64,000 nucleotides of DNA. Source: an uncultured Collinsella sp. Its GTDB lineage: Bacteria; Actinomycetota; Coriobacteriia; Coriobacteriales; Coriobacteriaceae. The DNA lies in NCBI GenBank assembly GCA_900549715.1, contig URPK01000006.1:37267-101266 (forward strand), written 5' to 3'. The position numbers and the translations under genes were made by a program. The notes under the pieces were generated by a model, which searched no databases, had not been told where the DNA came from, and saw only the letters and a program-made list of their open reading frames with translations. Below, one piece after another: positions 43,739 to 51,460 of this stretch (its first letter is position 1; each line of letters starts with the position of its first letter).

Positions 43739-43901
43739 TTGGTTAACGCCTGCTGGTTAACAATTATAACGTCCTATTTGGTTAACACTTGATTATACGA
43801 TTAACCATGAATTAGGTACCGTTCACGGAGTAAATAACTACCGCTTACCGATTCATACACTGGTATTTGGTAGATTCGCAGCTGGTTATACGATTAACCA
43901 A
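43739..43901. promoter_or_regulatory. Operator cluster between the LacI regulator and rpe
   Basis: GGTTAAC half-sites occur at 43741, 43755 and 43780. The inverted form TTAACCA occurs at 43801 and again within TGGTTATACGATTAACCA (43883-43900), an inverted repeat TGGTTA-N6-TAACCA. TTATACGATTAACCA is present twice. Such sites fit the divergent LacI-family regulator. A separate CGGT heptad array (43818-43850) lies among them. Confidence 0.6.
43818..43850 (-). promoter_or_regulatory. CGGT heptad array, copy 1
   Basis: On the minus strand: CGGTAAG CGGTAGT, 8 bases, CCGTGAA CGGT. The same 2+2 arrangement lies at 46413-46444 and 53065-53096. Confidence 0.55.
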
Positions 43902-43936
43902 ATGACGCTCTTGGACGAATTTGTGAGGGATCATCT

Positions 43937-44590
43937 ATGCTTCTCTGCCCCAGTATGATGTGCGCCGATTACGGCGAGCTTGCCAACACGGTGCGCGAGC
44001 TCGACTCCGCGGGTGCCGATGTCTTTCACTGCGATGTGATGGACGGTAGCTTTGTACCTAACTTTGCGATGGGCCTCGAGGACATCAAGGCCGTGCGCGC
44101 TGCCACGCAAAAGCTCGTCGACGTGCATCTGATGATCGAGAACCCGGCGGCCAAGATCGACCTCTTTGCCGATGCGGGCGCTGATATCATCTACATTCAT
44201 CCCGAGTCCGAGCGCTATGTGGTCAAGACGCTCGCCGCCATCAAAGCGCTCGGTTGCGCTGCGGGCATCGCCGTCAACCCCGATACCGCGGTGACCCTGC
44301 TCGAGGAGATTCTCAACCTCTGCGACTACGTGATGGTCATGACGGTCAATCCCGGTTTTGCCGGGCAGGCGTTTATCGAATTCACTAAAAAGAAGATTGA
44401 ACAGCTTGCGGCTCTCAAGGATGAGTACGGCTTCAAGATCATGATCGACGGCGCCTGCTCGCCCGCGCGCGTCAAGGAACTCTCGGCCATCGGTGCCGAC
44501 GGCTTCATCTTGGGCACGAGCGCATTGTTTGGCAAGGACATGACCTATGCGGAAGCGCTTGAGAAGCTGCGTCAGGGAGAGGAGTACTAA
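43937..44590 (+). CDS. rpe: Ribulose-phosphate 3-epimerase family protein
   Basis: TIM-barrel epimerase, 217 residues. Family blocks are LLCPSMMCADYGEL, VFHCDVMDGSFVPNFAMG (metal His/Asp near 30-33), VDVHLMIENP (near 61), MTVNPGFAGQAF (near 137) and MIDGACSPARV (near 173). It may be ribulose-5-phosphate 3-epimerase or an allulose-6-phosphate 3-epimerase (AlsE type). The pairing with an RpiB-type isomerase and a LacI regulator favours a sugar-specific catabolic role. GAGGG is upstream of the ATG. Confidence 0.85.
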   Translation: MLLCPSMMCADYGELANTVRELDSAGADVFHCDVMDGSFVPNFAMGLEDIKAVRAATQKLVDVHLMIENPAAKIDLFADAGADIIYIHPESERYVVKTLAAIKALGCAAGIAVNPDTAVTLLEEILNLCDYVMVMTVNPGFAGQAFIEFTKKKIEQLAALKDEYGFKIMIDGACSPARVKELSAIGADGFILGTSALFGKDMTYAEALEKLRQGEEY

Positions 44591-44658
44591 CCGCGGCAGG
44601 CCAGAGGATGTCAGTTAATAGCAAAGAGCCATGTGGCTCGATCGAAAGGAACCTGTAA

Positions 44659-45123
44659 ATGAAGATCGCAATTGGTAACGACCACGTGGCCGTCGAGCTC
44701 AAGAACATCATCAAGGAGCACCTGGAGGAGCGCGGCTGCGAGGTCGTGGACTTTGGCACCAACTCCACCGAGCGTTTTGACTATCCCATCAGCGGCTACA
44801 AGGTCGGCTGCGCCGTGGCGGCAGGGGAGTGCGATTTGGGCGTTCTTATCTGTGGCACGGGCGTGGGCATCAGTCTGGCAGCCAACGCGGTTGAGGGCGT
44901 GCGCGCCGTGGTATGCTCCGAGCCCTTTTCGGCCAAACTCAGCCGCGAGCACAACAACACCAACATCGTGGCCTTCGGTGCCCGCGTGGTGGGCTCCGAG
45001 CTCGCAAAGATGATCGTGGACGAATGGCTCGACGCCAAGTTCGAAGGCGGTCGTCACCAGCGCCGCATCGACATGATCGCCAAGATCAAAGAGACGCAGC
45101 AGCTCGAAGCGACTGAAGCCTAG
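44659..45123 (+). CDS. rpiB: RpiB/LacAB family sugar-phosphate isomerase, copy 1
   Basis: 154-residue isomerase of ribose-5-phosphate or allose/galactose-6-phosphate. Visible are IAIGNDHVAVELKNII (Asp-His near 8), DLGVLICGTGVGISLAANAVEGVRAV (Cys near 67) and the phosphate-binding HNNTNIVAFGARVVG (near 100) plus FEGGRHQRRI. Most of its sequence is shared with the protein encoded at 50911-51378. It lies 68 bases after rpe and is probably in the same operon. A clean terminator follows. Confidence 0.92.
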   Translation: MKIAIGNDHVAVELKNIIKEHLEERGCEVVDFGTNSTERFDYPISGYKVGCAVAAGECDLGVLICGTGVGISLAANAVEGVRAVVCSEPFSAKLSREHNNTNIVAFGARVVGSELAKMIVDEWLDAKFEGGRHQRRIDMIAKIKETQQLEATEA

Positions 45124-45141
45124 CCAAATTGACCGTACAGA

Positions 45142-45174
45142 AAAAGGGCTCGTATCAACGATGAGCCCTTTTCA
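45142..45174 (+). terminator. rpe-rpiB terminator
   Basis: AAAAGGGCTC pairs perfectly with GAGCCCTTTT around an 11-base loop, with flanking A- and T-runs so it can work on both strands. Confidence 0.88.
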
Positions 45175-45240
45175 ATTCAAACAATTCAGCCAAGTATCTA
45201 GGCGCCAAGACGCCATCCAGGCGGCAAGCAAGTAGCCCAA

Positions 45241-45370
45241 GGACCTGGCCGGGCGAGTCGGGTAAGTTTTTCGTAGATTCCGCACGAGCCGGAAAGCACC
45301 AAATGTGCTTTCCGAGCGAGCCCAGGACCTGACCGAACGAAAAACTAATCCGCGCCGCCCGGTCAGGTCC
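45241..45370. repeat. Nested three-layer palindrome of about 130 bp
   Basis: Outer arms 45241-45255 and 45356-45370 match in 14 of 15 positions (the mismatch is a possible G-U). Middle arms AGTTTTTCGT (45265-45274) and ACGAAAAACT (45337-45346) and inner arms CGGAAAGCAC (45290-45299) and GTGCTTTCCG (45305-45314) are exact. It lies between rpiB and the convergent HAD gene and has no U-run or open frame. Confidence 0.85.
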
Positions 45371-45381
45371 GACGAGCAACG

Positions 45382-46209
45382 TTACCGAGCCGCCAAGATG
45401 GCGTCGATGAGCGTCAGTACGCCCCCGTCGTTGTTGCTCGGAATGCGCCACTTGGCATGTGCGTTCATATGCTCTTCGGCATTGTCCACGATAAAGCTAT
45501 GCCCGACGCGCTCCAACATGGGGATGTCGTTGTAGGTATCGCCCACGGCGGCGGCATCGGCGATATCGATGCCGAGTTGCTCACACAGGTGTGCGACGCC
45601 CGAGCCCTTGTCGACGCCCAAGTTCATAAAGTCGATCCATTCGCGGCCGGCATTGGTGACATAGAGCTGGTCCGAGAACGCGGGGTTATAGTCCTCGCGG
45701 AATGCGGGCTCGGCATCGTAGTCAGGGAAGAAAATCGAAATCTTGTTGGATTCGACGTCAAGGCCCTCAAAGGTATCGACGTAGTTGATCGTGTTGTAGT
45801 AAACGCTGAGCTCGTCGTGGTATTGATGGTCGCGGGCAAGCACGTAAAACTCGTCGAAGCAGCACAGCACGGGGACGGCGCGCGAATCCTCCGAGGCGCG
45901 CGCAAGCACCTGCTGATACAGCGCCACATCGATAGTGCTCTTATAGATATAGTTGCCGCGATAGATCACGCACGCGCCGTTATCGGGGCAAAAGGCGATG
46001 CGGCCCTTAATGTTCTCGAACATCTCCTCGAGCTTGGGAGCGGGGCGTCCGCTGGCGGGGCAGAACACGATGCCGGCTTCGGCGAGCTTGTCCAGGCGCT
46101 CGTCAAGGCCCTGGGGCAGCACGCGCTCGTCGGTCAGCAATGTCTTGTCCATATCGACGGCGAGAATCTTGATGTTGCCGATATTGGCATCCGATACATA
46201 AGTTTGCAT
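45382..46209 (-). CDS. HAD superfamily hydrolase (Cof type)
   Basis: 275-residue phosphatase of the Cof/IIB HAD class. Motif I is ILAVDMDKTLLT (near 16), motif II is the Ser in CPASGRP (near 52), and motif IV is AAAVGDTYNDIPMLERVG (Asp pair near 223). A large cap domain lies between motifs II and III. Such enzymes dephosphorylate sugar phosphates or cofactors; the substrate is unknown. The context beside rpe-rpiB suggests sugar phosphates but proves nothing. Confidence 0.9.
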   Translation of the reverse strand: MQTYVSDANIGNIKILAVDMDKTLLTDERVLPQGLDERLDKLAEAGIVFCPASGRPAPKLEEMFENIKGRIAFCPDNGACVIYRGNYIYKSTIDVALYQQVLARASEDSRAVPVLCCFDEFYVLARDHQYHDELSVYYNTINYVDTFEGLDVESNKISIFFPDYDAEPAFREDYNPAFSDQLYVTNAGREWIDFMNLGVDKGSGVAHLCEQLGIDIADAAAVGDTYNDIPMLERVGHSFIVDNAEEHMNAHAKWRIPSNNDGGVLTLIDAILAAR

Positions 46210-46353
46210 AGAACACGCCTTTCCGTTTCTAATTTGTTTCGGGCGGAATAACCCTCCAGTTGGTAATCGGGCGTATTTTCGCAGGATTGGCGTGTATTTG
46301 CACCACGCTTCACAAAGTAATGAAAAAAATTTTCAGAAATTTGAATTTGTCGC

Positions 46354-46381
46354 TTGCGCTGTAGGCACTTTAGCGTAATAT
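46354..46381 (+). promoter_or_regulatory. Probable promoter of the argG leader
   Basis: TTGCGC (46354-46359) and TAATAT (46376-46381) are 16 bases apart. A second candidate, TTACCG (46418-46423) with TACGAT (46440-46445) at 16 bases, overlaps the CGGT heptads. Either would give a long leader before argG. Confidence 0.5.
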
Positions 46382-46412
46382 AGCGACCATCGAAAACGGA
46401 GACGGAAAAACA

Positions 46413-46444
46413 ACCGCTTACCGAGGAAAAGGTACCGTTTACGA
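46413..46444 (-). promoter_or_regulatory. CGGT heptad array, copy 2 (argG leader region)
   Basis: On the minus strand: TCGTAAA CGGTACC, 7 bases, CGGTAAG CGGT. It matches the arrays at 43818-43850 and 53065-53096. Confidence 0.55.
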
Positions 46445-46484
46445 TATTAGAATTGCGCCCGGCGATAGGTGAAAGGAGAGGCAG

Positions 46485-46559
46485 ATGCAGTTCGTAAAGA
46501 TCATCACTACTGCAGACAATGCCATCCGATGCCAGCGCGCAATTTCCCGACGACGATAA
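46485..46559 (+). CDS. Arginine-rich leader peptide upstream of argG
   Basis: A 24-residue frame starting ATG 46485 with AAGGAG 6 bases before it, an ideal ribosome site. The peptide runs MQFVKIITTADNAIRCQR and ends AISRRR, with five Arg codons in the last ten and three CGA codons in a row just before the stop. It lies about 200 bases before argG and is followed by overlapping hairpins and a terminator. The layout is that of an amino-acid attenuator leader in which ribosome stalling at Arg codons would sense charged tRNA-Arg. The function is inferred. Confidence 0.7.
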   Translation: MQFVKIITTADNAIRCQRAISRRR

Positions 46560-46566
46560 CAATCGT

Positions 46567-46713
46567 CTCTGTCCGTATGGGGCTAAATGCCCCAACAGAG
46601 TCATTTTGAGGTCGTTGGGTTTTAGCACGACATTGCTGCATGTTTCTAGGGCATGTTGTGCTGCTTTTTGCTATTTAACCTGATATTGCACGGTTTTTGA
46701 CCTCGAAATGACT
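46567..46713 (+). promoter_or_regulatory. argG attenuator: alternative hairpins and terminator
   Basis: Hairpin A: CTCTGT with ACAGAG plus TGGGGC with GCCCCA (46567-46600). Hairpin B: CCCAAC (46591-46596) with GTTGGG (46614-46619), followed by TTTT; it excludes A. Terminator: AGCACGACAT (46624-46633) with ATGTTGTGCT (46653-46662), then GCTTTTTG. A 15-bp long-range pairing (46599-46613 with 46699-46713, one U-G) encloses the terminator. Which state is on or off cannot be decided by eye. Confidence 0.65.
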
Positions 46714-46763
46714 TGCAACTGACCGATGTTCTAACTAGCTACCAAGGGCGAAAGGAAACAGCC

Positions 46764-47990
46764 ATGAGCAAGGAAAAAGTCGTTCTCGCATATTCCGGTG
46801 GTCTTGATACATCCGTATGTGTCAAGTGGCTCCAGGACGAGAAGAATCTCGATGTCGTTTGTGTCTGCGGCAACGTGGGCCAGGAGGAGACCGGTCTGGA
46901 CGCCAAGAAGCAGAAGGCCCTCGACCTGGGCGTTCTGGATTGCCAGGTGCTCGATCTGCGCGACGAGTTCTCCGATGAGTTCCTGACTAAGGCTATCGCC
47001 GCAAACTCTATGTACGAGAACAAGTATCCGCTGCTCTCCGCCCTGTCCCGCCCGTTGCTCGCCAAGAAGCTTGTCGAGGTCGCTCACGAGTTTGGCGCGA
47101 CCTACGTCGCTCACGGCTGCACCGGCAAGGGTAACGACCAGGTTCGTTTTGAGGCTGCCGTCAAGGCCCTCGACCCCGAGCTTAAGGTTATCGCCCCGGT
47201 TCGCGAGTGGGATCTTAAGTGCCGTCCCGACGAGGTCGCCTATGCTCACGCCCACAACGTGCCGGTTCCCGAGGGTGCCAACGACAACCCCTATTCCATC
47301 GACGACAACCTGTGGGGTCGTGCCATTGAGTGCGGTCACCTGGAGGATCCCTGGAACGAGCCGCTCGACGACGCTTGGGTTATGACCAAGAACCCCGAGG
47401 ACACGCCGGACACCCCGACCTACACCGAGATTGAGTTTGAGGCCGGCAAGCCCGTCGCCGTCGACGGCAAGAAGATGAAGCTCTCCGAGATCGTCATCGC
47501 CCTCAACAAGATCTCCGGCGACAATGGCTTTGGCCGCCTCGATCTGGTCGAGGATCGTCTGGTGGGCCTCAAGAGCCGTGAGTGCTATGAGGTTCCCGGA
47601 GCCCTGACGCTCATCACCGCCCACAAGGCGCTCGAGGACATCTGCGTCGAGGGCGACCTGCTCAAGACCAAGATCAAGCTCGAGCAGGATTGGGCCACCG
47701 CCGTGTACAACGGCCAGTGGTACAGCCCGCTCAAAAACGCGCTCGATGCCTTTATGGCCGATACCCAGAAGTTCGTGACCGGCACTGTCCGTCTGAAGTT
47801 CTTTAAGGGCAACTGCCATGTCGTCGGCCGCAAGAGCCCGTTTAGCCTGTATGACTACGGTCTGGCTACCTACGACCGCGACACCACGTTTGATGAGAAG
47901 GCCAGCGCCGGCTTTATCGAGATCGATACGCTGTCGCTCAAGACGTGGGCTAAGGTCCAGGGTCCCAGCTCCGCTGCAGCCCAGGCCTAA
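46764..47990 (+). CDS. argG: Argininosuccinate synthase
   Basis: ATP-dependent condensation of citrulline and aspartate, the penultimate arginine step. The 408 residues show the PP-loop VLAYSGGLDTSVCVKWL (near 8), LIAYSG-type N-type fold, AHGCTGKGNDQVRFE (near 118), KCRPDEVAYA, NLWGRAIECG (near 183) and the C-terminal VVGRKSPFSLYDYGLATY. The ATG at 46764 has GAAAGGA upstream. A long leader with a likely Arg attenuator precedes it, and a strong terminator follows. argH is 0.5 kb downstream on the same strand. Confidence 0.97.
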   Translation: MSKEKVVLAYSGGLDTSVCVKWLQDEKNLDVVCVCGNVGQEETGLDAKKQKALDLGVLDCQVLDLRDEFSDEFLTKAIAANSMYENKYPLLSALSRPLLAKKLVEVAHEFGATYVAHGCTGKGNDQVRFEAAVKALDPELKVIAPVREWDLKCRPDEVAYAHAHNVPVPEGANDNPYSIDDNLWGRAIECGHLEDPWNEPLDDAWVMTKNPEDTPDTPTYTEIEFEAGKPVAVDGKKMKLSEIVIALNKISGDNGFGRLDLVEDRLVGLKSRECYEVPGALTLITAHKALEDICVEGDLLKTKIKLEQDWATAVYNGQWYSPLKNALDAFMADTQKFVTGTVRLKFFKGNCHVVGRKSPFSLYDYGLATYDRDTTFDEKASAGFIEIDTLSLKTWAKVQGPSSAAAQA

Positions 47991-48143
47991 GGCTTCTCTT
48001 CCTTGGTATCCGCGCGGCCCATCCGCGTGATACATAACGGGCGCACGGGGTCCCTACCTTTCGTTATGCTTGCTGACACTTCTTAACATCGGTGGCCCCT
48101 ACGTTCCGCCCGCATATATGATGCCGCATCTGCGGCTGAGTCC

Positions 48144-48178
48144 GAGCCCCGCCGGGGTTGTCCGGCGGGGCTCTTTCT
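48144..48178 (+). terminator. argG terminator
   Basis: A perfect 12-bp stem (GAGCCCCGCCGG with CCGGCGGGGCTC) with a 6-base loop is followed by TTTCT. Confidence 0.88.
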
Positions 48179-48223
48179 ATCAATTTGGCGGCTCTGTGCC
48201 TATATATATGAGGAGTATCCATT

Positions 48224-48394
48224 ATGCTCAATGCTATCGCGCATGCTTTACTTGCCCTTGCGCCCGAGTTCGATGCTGCAAAGGTCGAGGACGTTCCCAT
48301 GAGCCTGAAGGCCTGGATCGATGGTTCGCAGGGCAACATCCGGAGGGAGACGTTGGGCGCCAAGTGCATGGCGCGTCACTTCTTTGCAAATTAG
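48224..48394 (+). CDS. Small protein (56 residues) between argG and argH
   Basis: MLNAIAHALLALAPEFDAAK to ARHFFAN, 56 residues. GAGGAG lies 8 bases before the ATG, and codon use (GCC, GAG, CTG, AAG) matches the surrounding genes, so I believe it is translated. An N-terminal amphipathic or hydrophobic helix (AIAHALLALA) is followed by a charged, mixed region. I do not recognise it. It sits after the argG terminator and 118 bases before argH, so it has its own promoter or is read through. A link with arginine synthesis is possible but only positional. Confidence 0.6.
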   Translation: MLNAIAHALLALAPEFDAAKVEDVPMSLKAWIDGSQGNIRRETLGAKCMARHFFAN

Positions 48395-48512
48395 CTACAT
48401 GGCCCCGCGCACGGTGGGGAATGTGTAAAACTAGCGGTTGATAAATCGCTTTAGCGACAGGGCGCATTGCTTTGGGCGCTTGTTTTGGTATTTGGAGAAA
48501 GGGGACGGTTCC

Positions 48513-49943
48513 ATGGCTCTTTGGGGCGGTCGTTTTGAGGCGGGCGTGGCCGAGGTCACGCAGGAGTTTGGCGCGTCGCTGCCGGTCGACAAACATCTCT
48601 ATAAGCAGGATATCGCCGGCTCTAAGGCGCATGCCAAAATGCTGGCGGCCCAGGGCATCATCAGTGCCGAGGACGAGCAAGCGATTGCCAAGGGCCTGAC
48701 TGGAATCGAACAGGATATCGATGCCGGCAACTTCACCTTCGACATCAACGATGAAGACATTCATATGTCCATCGAGAGCGAGCTGACGCGTCGCATCGGC
48801 GAGGCCGGTAAGCGCTTGCATACCGGACGTTCGCGCAACGACCAGGTGGCGACCGACACACGCCTGGGCGTCAAGGCGCTGGCCAAGGAGCTCATGGAGG
48901 CCAATCTTGAGCTGCGCCATGTGCTGGTGGATGCGGCTAAGAAGTACGACAAGGTGATTCTGCCGGGCTACACGCACATGCAGCATGCTCAGCCCGTACT
49001 GCTGTCGCATCATCTGCTGGCGTATTCCTGGATGTTCGCGCGCGACTTTACGCGCCTGAAGGCCGCCTTTGATGCCGCCGACAACTGCCCGCTGGGTGCT
49101 GCCGCGCTTGCCGGCACGAGCTATCCGCTCGATCGCCAGATGACGGCTGCCGAACTTGGCTTTGCGGGTGTGATCCCTAATTCGCTCGACTCTGTTTCCG
49201 ATCGCGATTTCCTGCTCGATCTGCATTACGCCGGCTCCGTTATGGCTATGCACCTGTCGCGTCTTTCCGAGGAGATCGTGCTGTGGTCGAGCTCCGAGTT
49301 CGGTTTCATCACGCTGTCCGATTCGTACTCCACCGGCTCGTCCATCATGCCGCAGAAGAAGAACCCCGACTTTGCCGAGCTTATCCGCGGCAAGAGCGGT
49401 CGCGTGTATGGCAACCTGGTGCAGTTACTGGTGACCATGAAGGGCTTGCCGCTTGCCTATAACAAGGACCTGCAAGAGGACAAGGAGGGTGCGCTCGATA
49501 CTGTCCATACGCTCATGCAGTGCCTGTCCGTCATGGCCGGCATGATTTCGACCTGGACTGTCAACGAGGATGCCATGGCGCGCGAGTGCGGCGTGGGTCA
49601 CCTTGCGGCTACCGACGTTGCCGATTACCTGGCTAAGCGCGGCCTGCCGTTCCGCGAGGCGCACGCCGTGGTGGGCCATCTAGTCCTGATGTGCGAGAAG
49701 CGCGGCTGCAATCTTGAGGACCTGCCGTTTGAGGTGTTCCAGGAGGCAAGCCCGCTCTTTGAGCGCGATATTACCGAGGCGCTCGACATCCCCTCAATTG
49801 TCGCCGCGCGTACGACCGAGGGCGGTACCGCCCCTGCCGCCGTTGCCGTGCAGCTTGAGCGCGCCGAGGCACAGCTCGTGGCCGACGAGGGCGTGTTTGG
49901 ATCGCTGACCAAGGTCGTCGAGATGGGCCACGGGGTAAAGTGA
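48513..49943 (+). CDS. argH: Argininosuccinate lyase
   Basis: Cleaves argininosuccinate to arginine and fumarate. The 476 residues show the family hallmarks MALWGGRFEAG, NDEDIHMSIE, RLHTGRSRNDQVATD (near 107), PGYTHMQHAQPV (near 150; catalytic His), and the signature GSSIMPQKKNPD (near 273, catalytic Ser). The ATG at 48513 with AAAGGGG upstream is chosen because homologues start at this point. argH and argG are both here, but the other arg genes are not. Confidence 0.97.
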   Translation: MALWGGRFEAGVAEVTQEFGASLPVDKHLYKQDIAGSKAHAKMLAAQGIISAEDEQAIAKGLTGIEQDIDAGNFTFDINDEDIHMSIESELTRRIGEAGKRLHTGRSRNDQVATDTRLGVKALAKELMEANLELRHVLVDAAKKYDKVILPGYTHMQHAQPVLLSHHLLAYSWMFARDFTRLKAAFDAADNCPLGAAALAGTSYPLDRQMTAAELGFAGVIPNSLDSVSDRDFLLDLHYAGSVMAMHLSRLSEEIVLWSSSEFGFITLSDSYSTGSSIMPQKKNPDFAELIRGKSGRVYGNLVQLLVTMKGLPLAYNKDLQEDKEGALDTVHTLMQCLSVMAGMISTWTVNEDAMARECGVGHLAATDVADYLAKRGLPFREAHAVVGHLVLMCEKRGCNLEDLPFEVFQEASPLFERDITEALDIPSIVAARTTEGGTAPAAVAVQLERAEAQLVADEGVFGSLTKVVEMGHGVK

Positions 49944-50328
49944 GGGTTTGGCCGAAGCCGTTTTTGCCATTTATTGAGGAATCGTTTTTTGCTTTACGGG
50001 CGTCTGCTGATGTGGGCGTCCGTATTTTGTTGCTATGGGGGAGGGGCTTGTCGAGAAGTTCTGTAGGACCTTTGGGCAGGTTGTGAAGGGGGTACGTTCG
50101 CGGGCGGCAACCGACCGTCTGCTCTGCTCGATGCAGTTGATGGGCAGTCGGATGGTACTCTAATCGAGCTTCGAAACAGAAGTGACACATATGGAGCGCT
50201 TTAATAAATTGTAGCGTTTCAAGAAACAGCTTTTTGTTTAACTGCAGCTAAAACTCTGTTACGATGCAGTCCAGGCGGGTGCCGGAATGGGACTTGGGCA
50301 CGCGCGAACCTACTTGAAAGGCTACCTT
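49944..50328 (+). promoter_or_regulatory. argH-ndk intergenic region with terminator and ndk promoter
   Basis: No gene is seen here. The argH terminator is TACGGGCG (49995-50002) with CGTCCGTA (50017-50024) followed by TTTTG. Near the other end, TTTAAC (50237-50242) and TACGAT (50260-50265) are 17 bases apart and form a good promoter about 65 bases before ndk. The middle (50030-50200) holds only a weak CCGAC/GTCGG pairing. Confidence 0.65.
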
Positions 50329-50733
50329 ATGGCTATCGAGAAGACCTTCATCATGATTAAGCCCGACGCGGTGCGCGATCGCAAAATCGGCGAGATTGTT
50401 GCTCGCATTGAGCGCAGCGGCCTTGTCATCGAGCGCATGGAGATGACCACGCTCGAGCGCGCTACCGTCGAGGAGCACTACGCCCATCTGGCCGACAAGC
50501 CCTTCTTTGGCGGTCTCTGTGACTTTATGACGAGCGGTCCGGTCGTCAAGATGGTCGTTTCCGGTCTCTCCGCTGTTGCTAAGATGCGCACCCTCATGGG
50601 CGCTACTAATCCGCTTGACGCTGCTCCTGGTACCATCCGCGGCGACTTTGCCGTCGATGTCAACGCCAACGTGATCCACGGTTCCGACTGCCTGGAGAAC
50701 GCCGAGATCGAGATCAAGCGCTTCTTTGGCTAA
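50329..50733 (+). CDS. ndk: Nucleoside diphosphate kinase
   Basis: Transfers the gamma phosphate between nucleoside triphosphates and diphosphates. The 134 residues are full length: TFIMIKPDAV (near 5), RTLMGATNPLDAAPGTIRGDFA (near 84-105) and the active-site NVIHGSD with the phospho-histidine near 115. The ATG at 50329 with GAAAGG upstream is chosen because NDK proteins begin just here; an upstream ATG in frame would add 14 residues. Confidence 0.97.
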   Translation: MAIEKTFIMIKPDAVRDRKIGEIVARIERSGLVIERMEMTTLERATVEEHYAHLADKPFFGGLCDFMTSGPVVKMVVSGLSAVAKMRTLMGATNPLDAAPGTIRGDFAVDVNANVIHGSDCLENAEIEIKRFFG

Positions 50734-50771
50734 ACCAGCTTTGACTCCTTAAAGCTGTTAGCGTGTGGCTT

Positions 50772-50807
50772 GGGCGCCGCGGAACTCCATCTGCGGCGCC
50801 CTTTTTA
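50772..50807 (+). terminator. ndk terminator
   Basis: GGGCGCCGC pairs with GCGGCGCCC around a 12-base loop, followed by TTTTTAT. Confidence 0.9.
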
Positions 50808-50812
50808 TCCCC

Positions 50813-50843
50813 GTAGATTTTAAGGCACGTCCCAAAAATCTAC
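50813..50843. repeat. GTAGATTTT-type short palindromic repeat, copy 2
   Basis: GTAGATTTT (50813-50821) and AAAATCTAC (50835-50843) flank AAGGCACGTCCCA. Copy 1 at 28112-28140 has the same arms and a closely related centre. Confidence 0.6.
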
Positions 50844-50848
50844 TAAAG

Positions 50849-50886
50849 AGCCCCCGTCCGGATGCGTTTTCCGGGCGGGGGCTTGC
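50849..50886 (-). terminator. Terminator of the second rpiB gene
   Basis: AGCCCCCGTCCGG and CCGGGCGGGGGCT arms (one G-U) enclose ATGCGTTTT. On the minus strand the stem is followed by CTTTAG. Confidence 0.65.
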
Positions 50887-50910
50887 GTTAGCGTATGGCG
50901 TTGTAGGTCT

Positions 50911-51378
50911 TTAGGCCTCGTCGACGACCTTGAGACCGCGGGTCTGGTCGATCTCGTTGAGGAGGTTGACGCGACGCTCGTGGCGGCCACCCTCAAACTC
51001 GGCGTCGAGCCACTCGTCGACGATCATCTTGGCGAGCTCGGAGCCCACGACGCGGGCGCCAAAGGCGAGCACGTTGGTGTTGTTGTGCATACGGGAGAGC
51101 TTGGCGCTGAAGGGCTCGGAGCACACGACGGCGCGCACGCCCTCTACCTTGTTAGCAGCCAGGCTGATACCGACGCCGGTGCCGCAGATCAGGATGCCCA
51201 GGTCGACGTCGCCGTTGGCAACGGCCTTACCCACCTTGTAGCCGGCGATGGGGTAGTCAAAGCTCTCGGAGGTGTCGGTGCCAAAGTTCACGACCTCGCA
51301 GCCGCGCTCCTTCAGGTGCTCGGAAATGATGTTCTTGAGCTCGACGGCGGCGTGGTCGTTACCGATACCGATCTTCAT
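50911..51378 (-). CDS. rpiB: RpiB/LacAB family sugar-phosphate isomerase, copy 2
   Basis: 155-residue paralogue of the gene at 44659. It shares IGNDHAAVELKNII, LICGTGVGISLAANKVEGVRAVVCSEPFSAKLSR, HNNTN, AFGARVVGSELAKMIVDEWLDA and FEGGRH. Copy 2 differs mainly at the C-terminus and in the 30-60 region, so a different sugar phosphate is possible. The start at 51378 has GAGAGGAA upstream. A 16-bp palindrome with a partial second copy lies about 85 bases upstream, a likely operator. Confidence 0.92.
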   Translation of the reverse strand: MKIGIGNDHAAVELKNIISEHLKERGCEVVNFGTDTSESFDYPIAGYKVGKAVANGDVDLGILICGTGVGISLAANKVEGVRAVVCSEPFSAKLSRMHNNTNVLAFGARVVGSELAKMIVDEWLDAEFEGGRHERRVNLLNEIDQTRGLKVVDEA

Positions 51379-51460
51379 GGATGGTTCCTCTCTGGTCTGT
51401 GCGGCGCAAATGCTAAAGGTGTTTACCGCGTTCGACTGCATGATAGCGCGACTTTTGCGT

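Noticed and set aside
46560..46763. T-box riboswitch for argG
   Set aside because: The T-box consensus (AGGGTGGNACCGCG) and a specifier-loop layout are not found; the leader-peptide explanation fits better.
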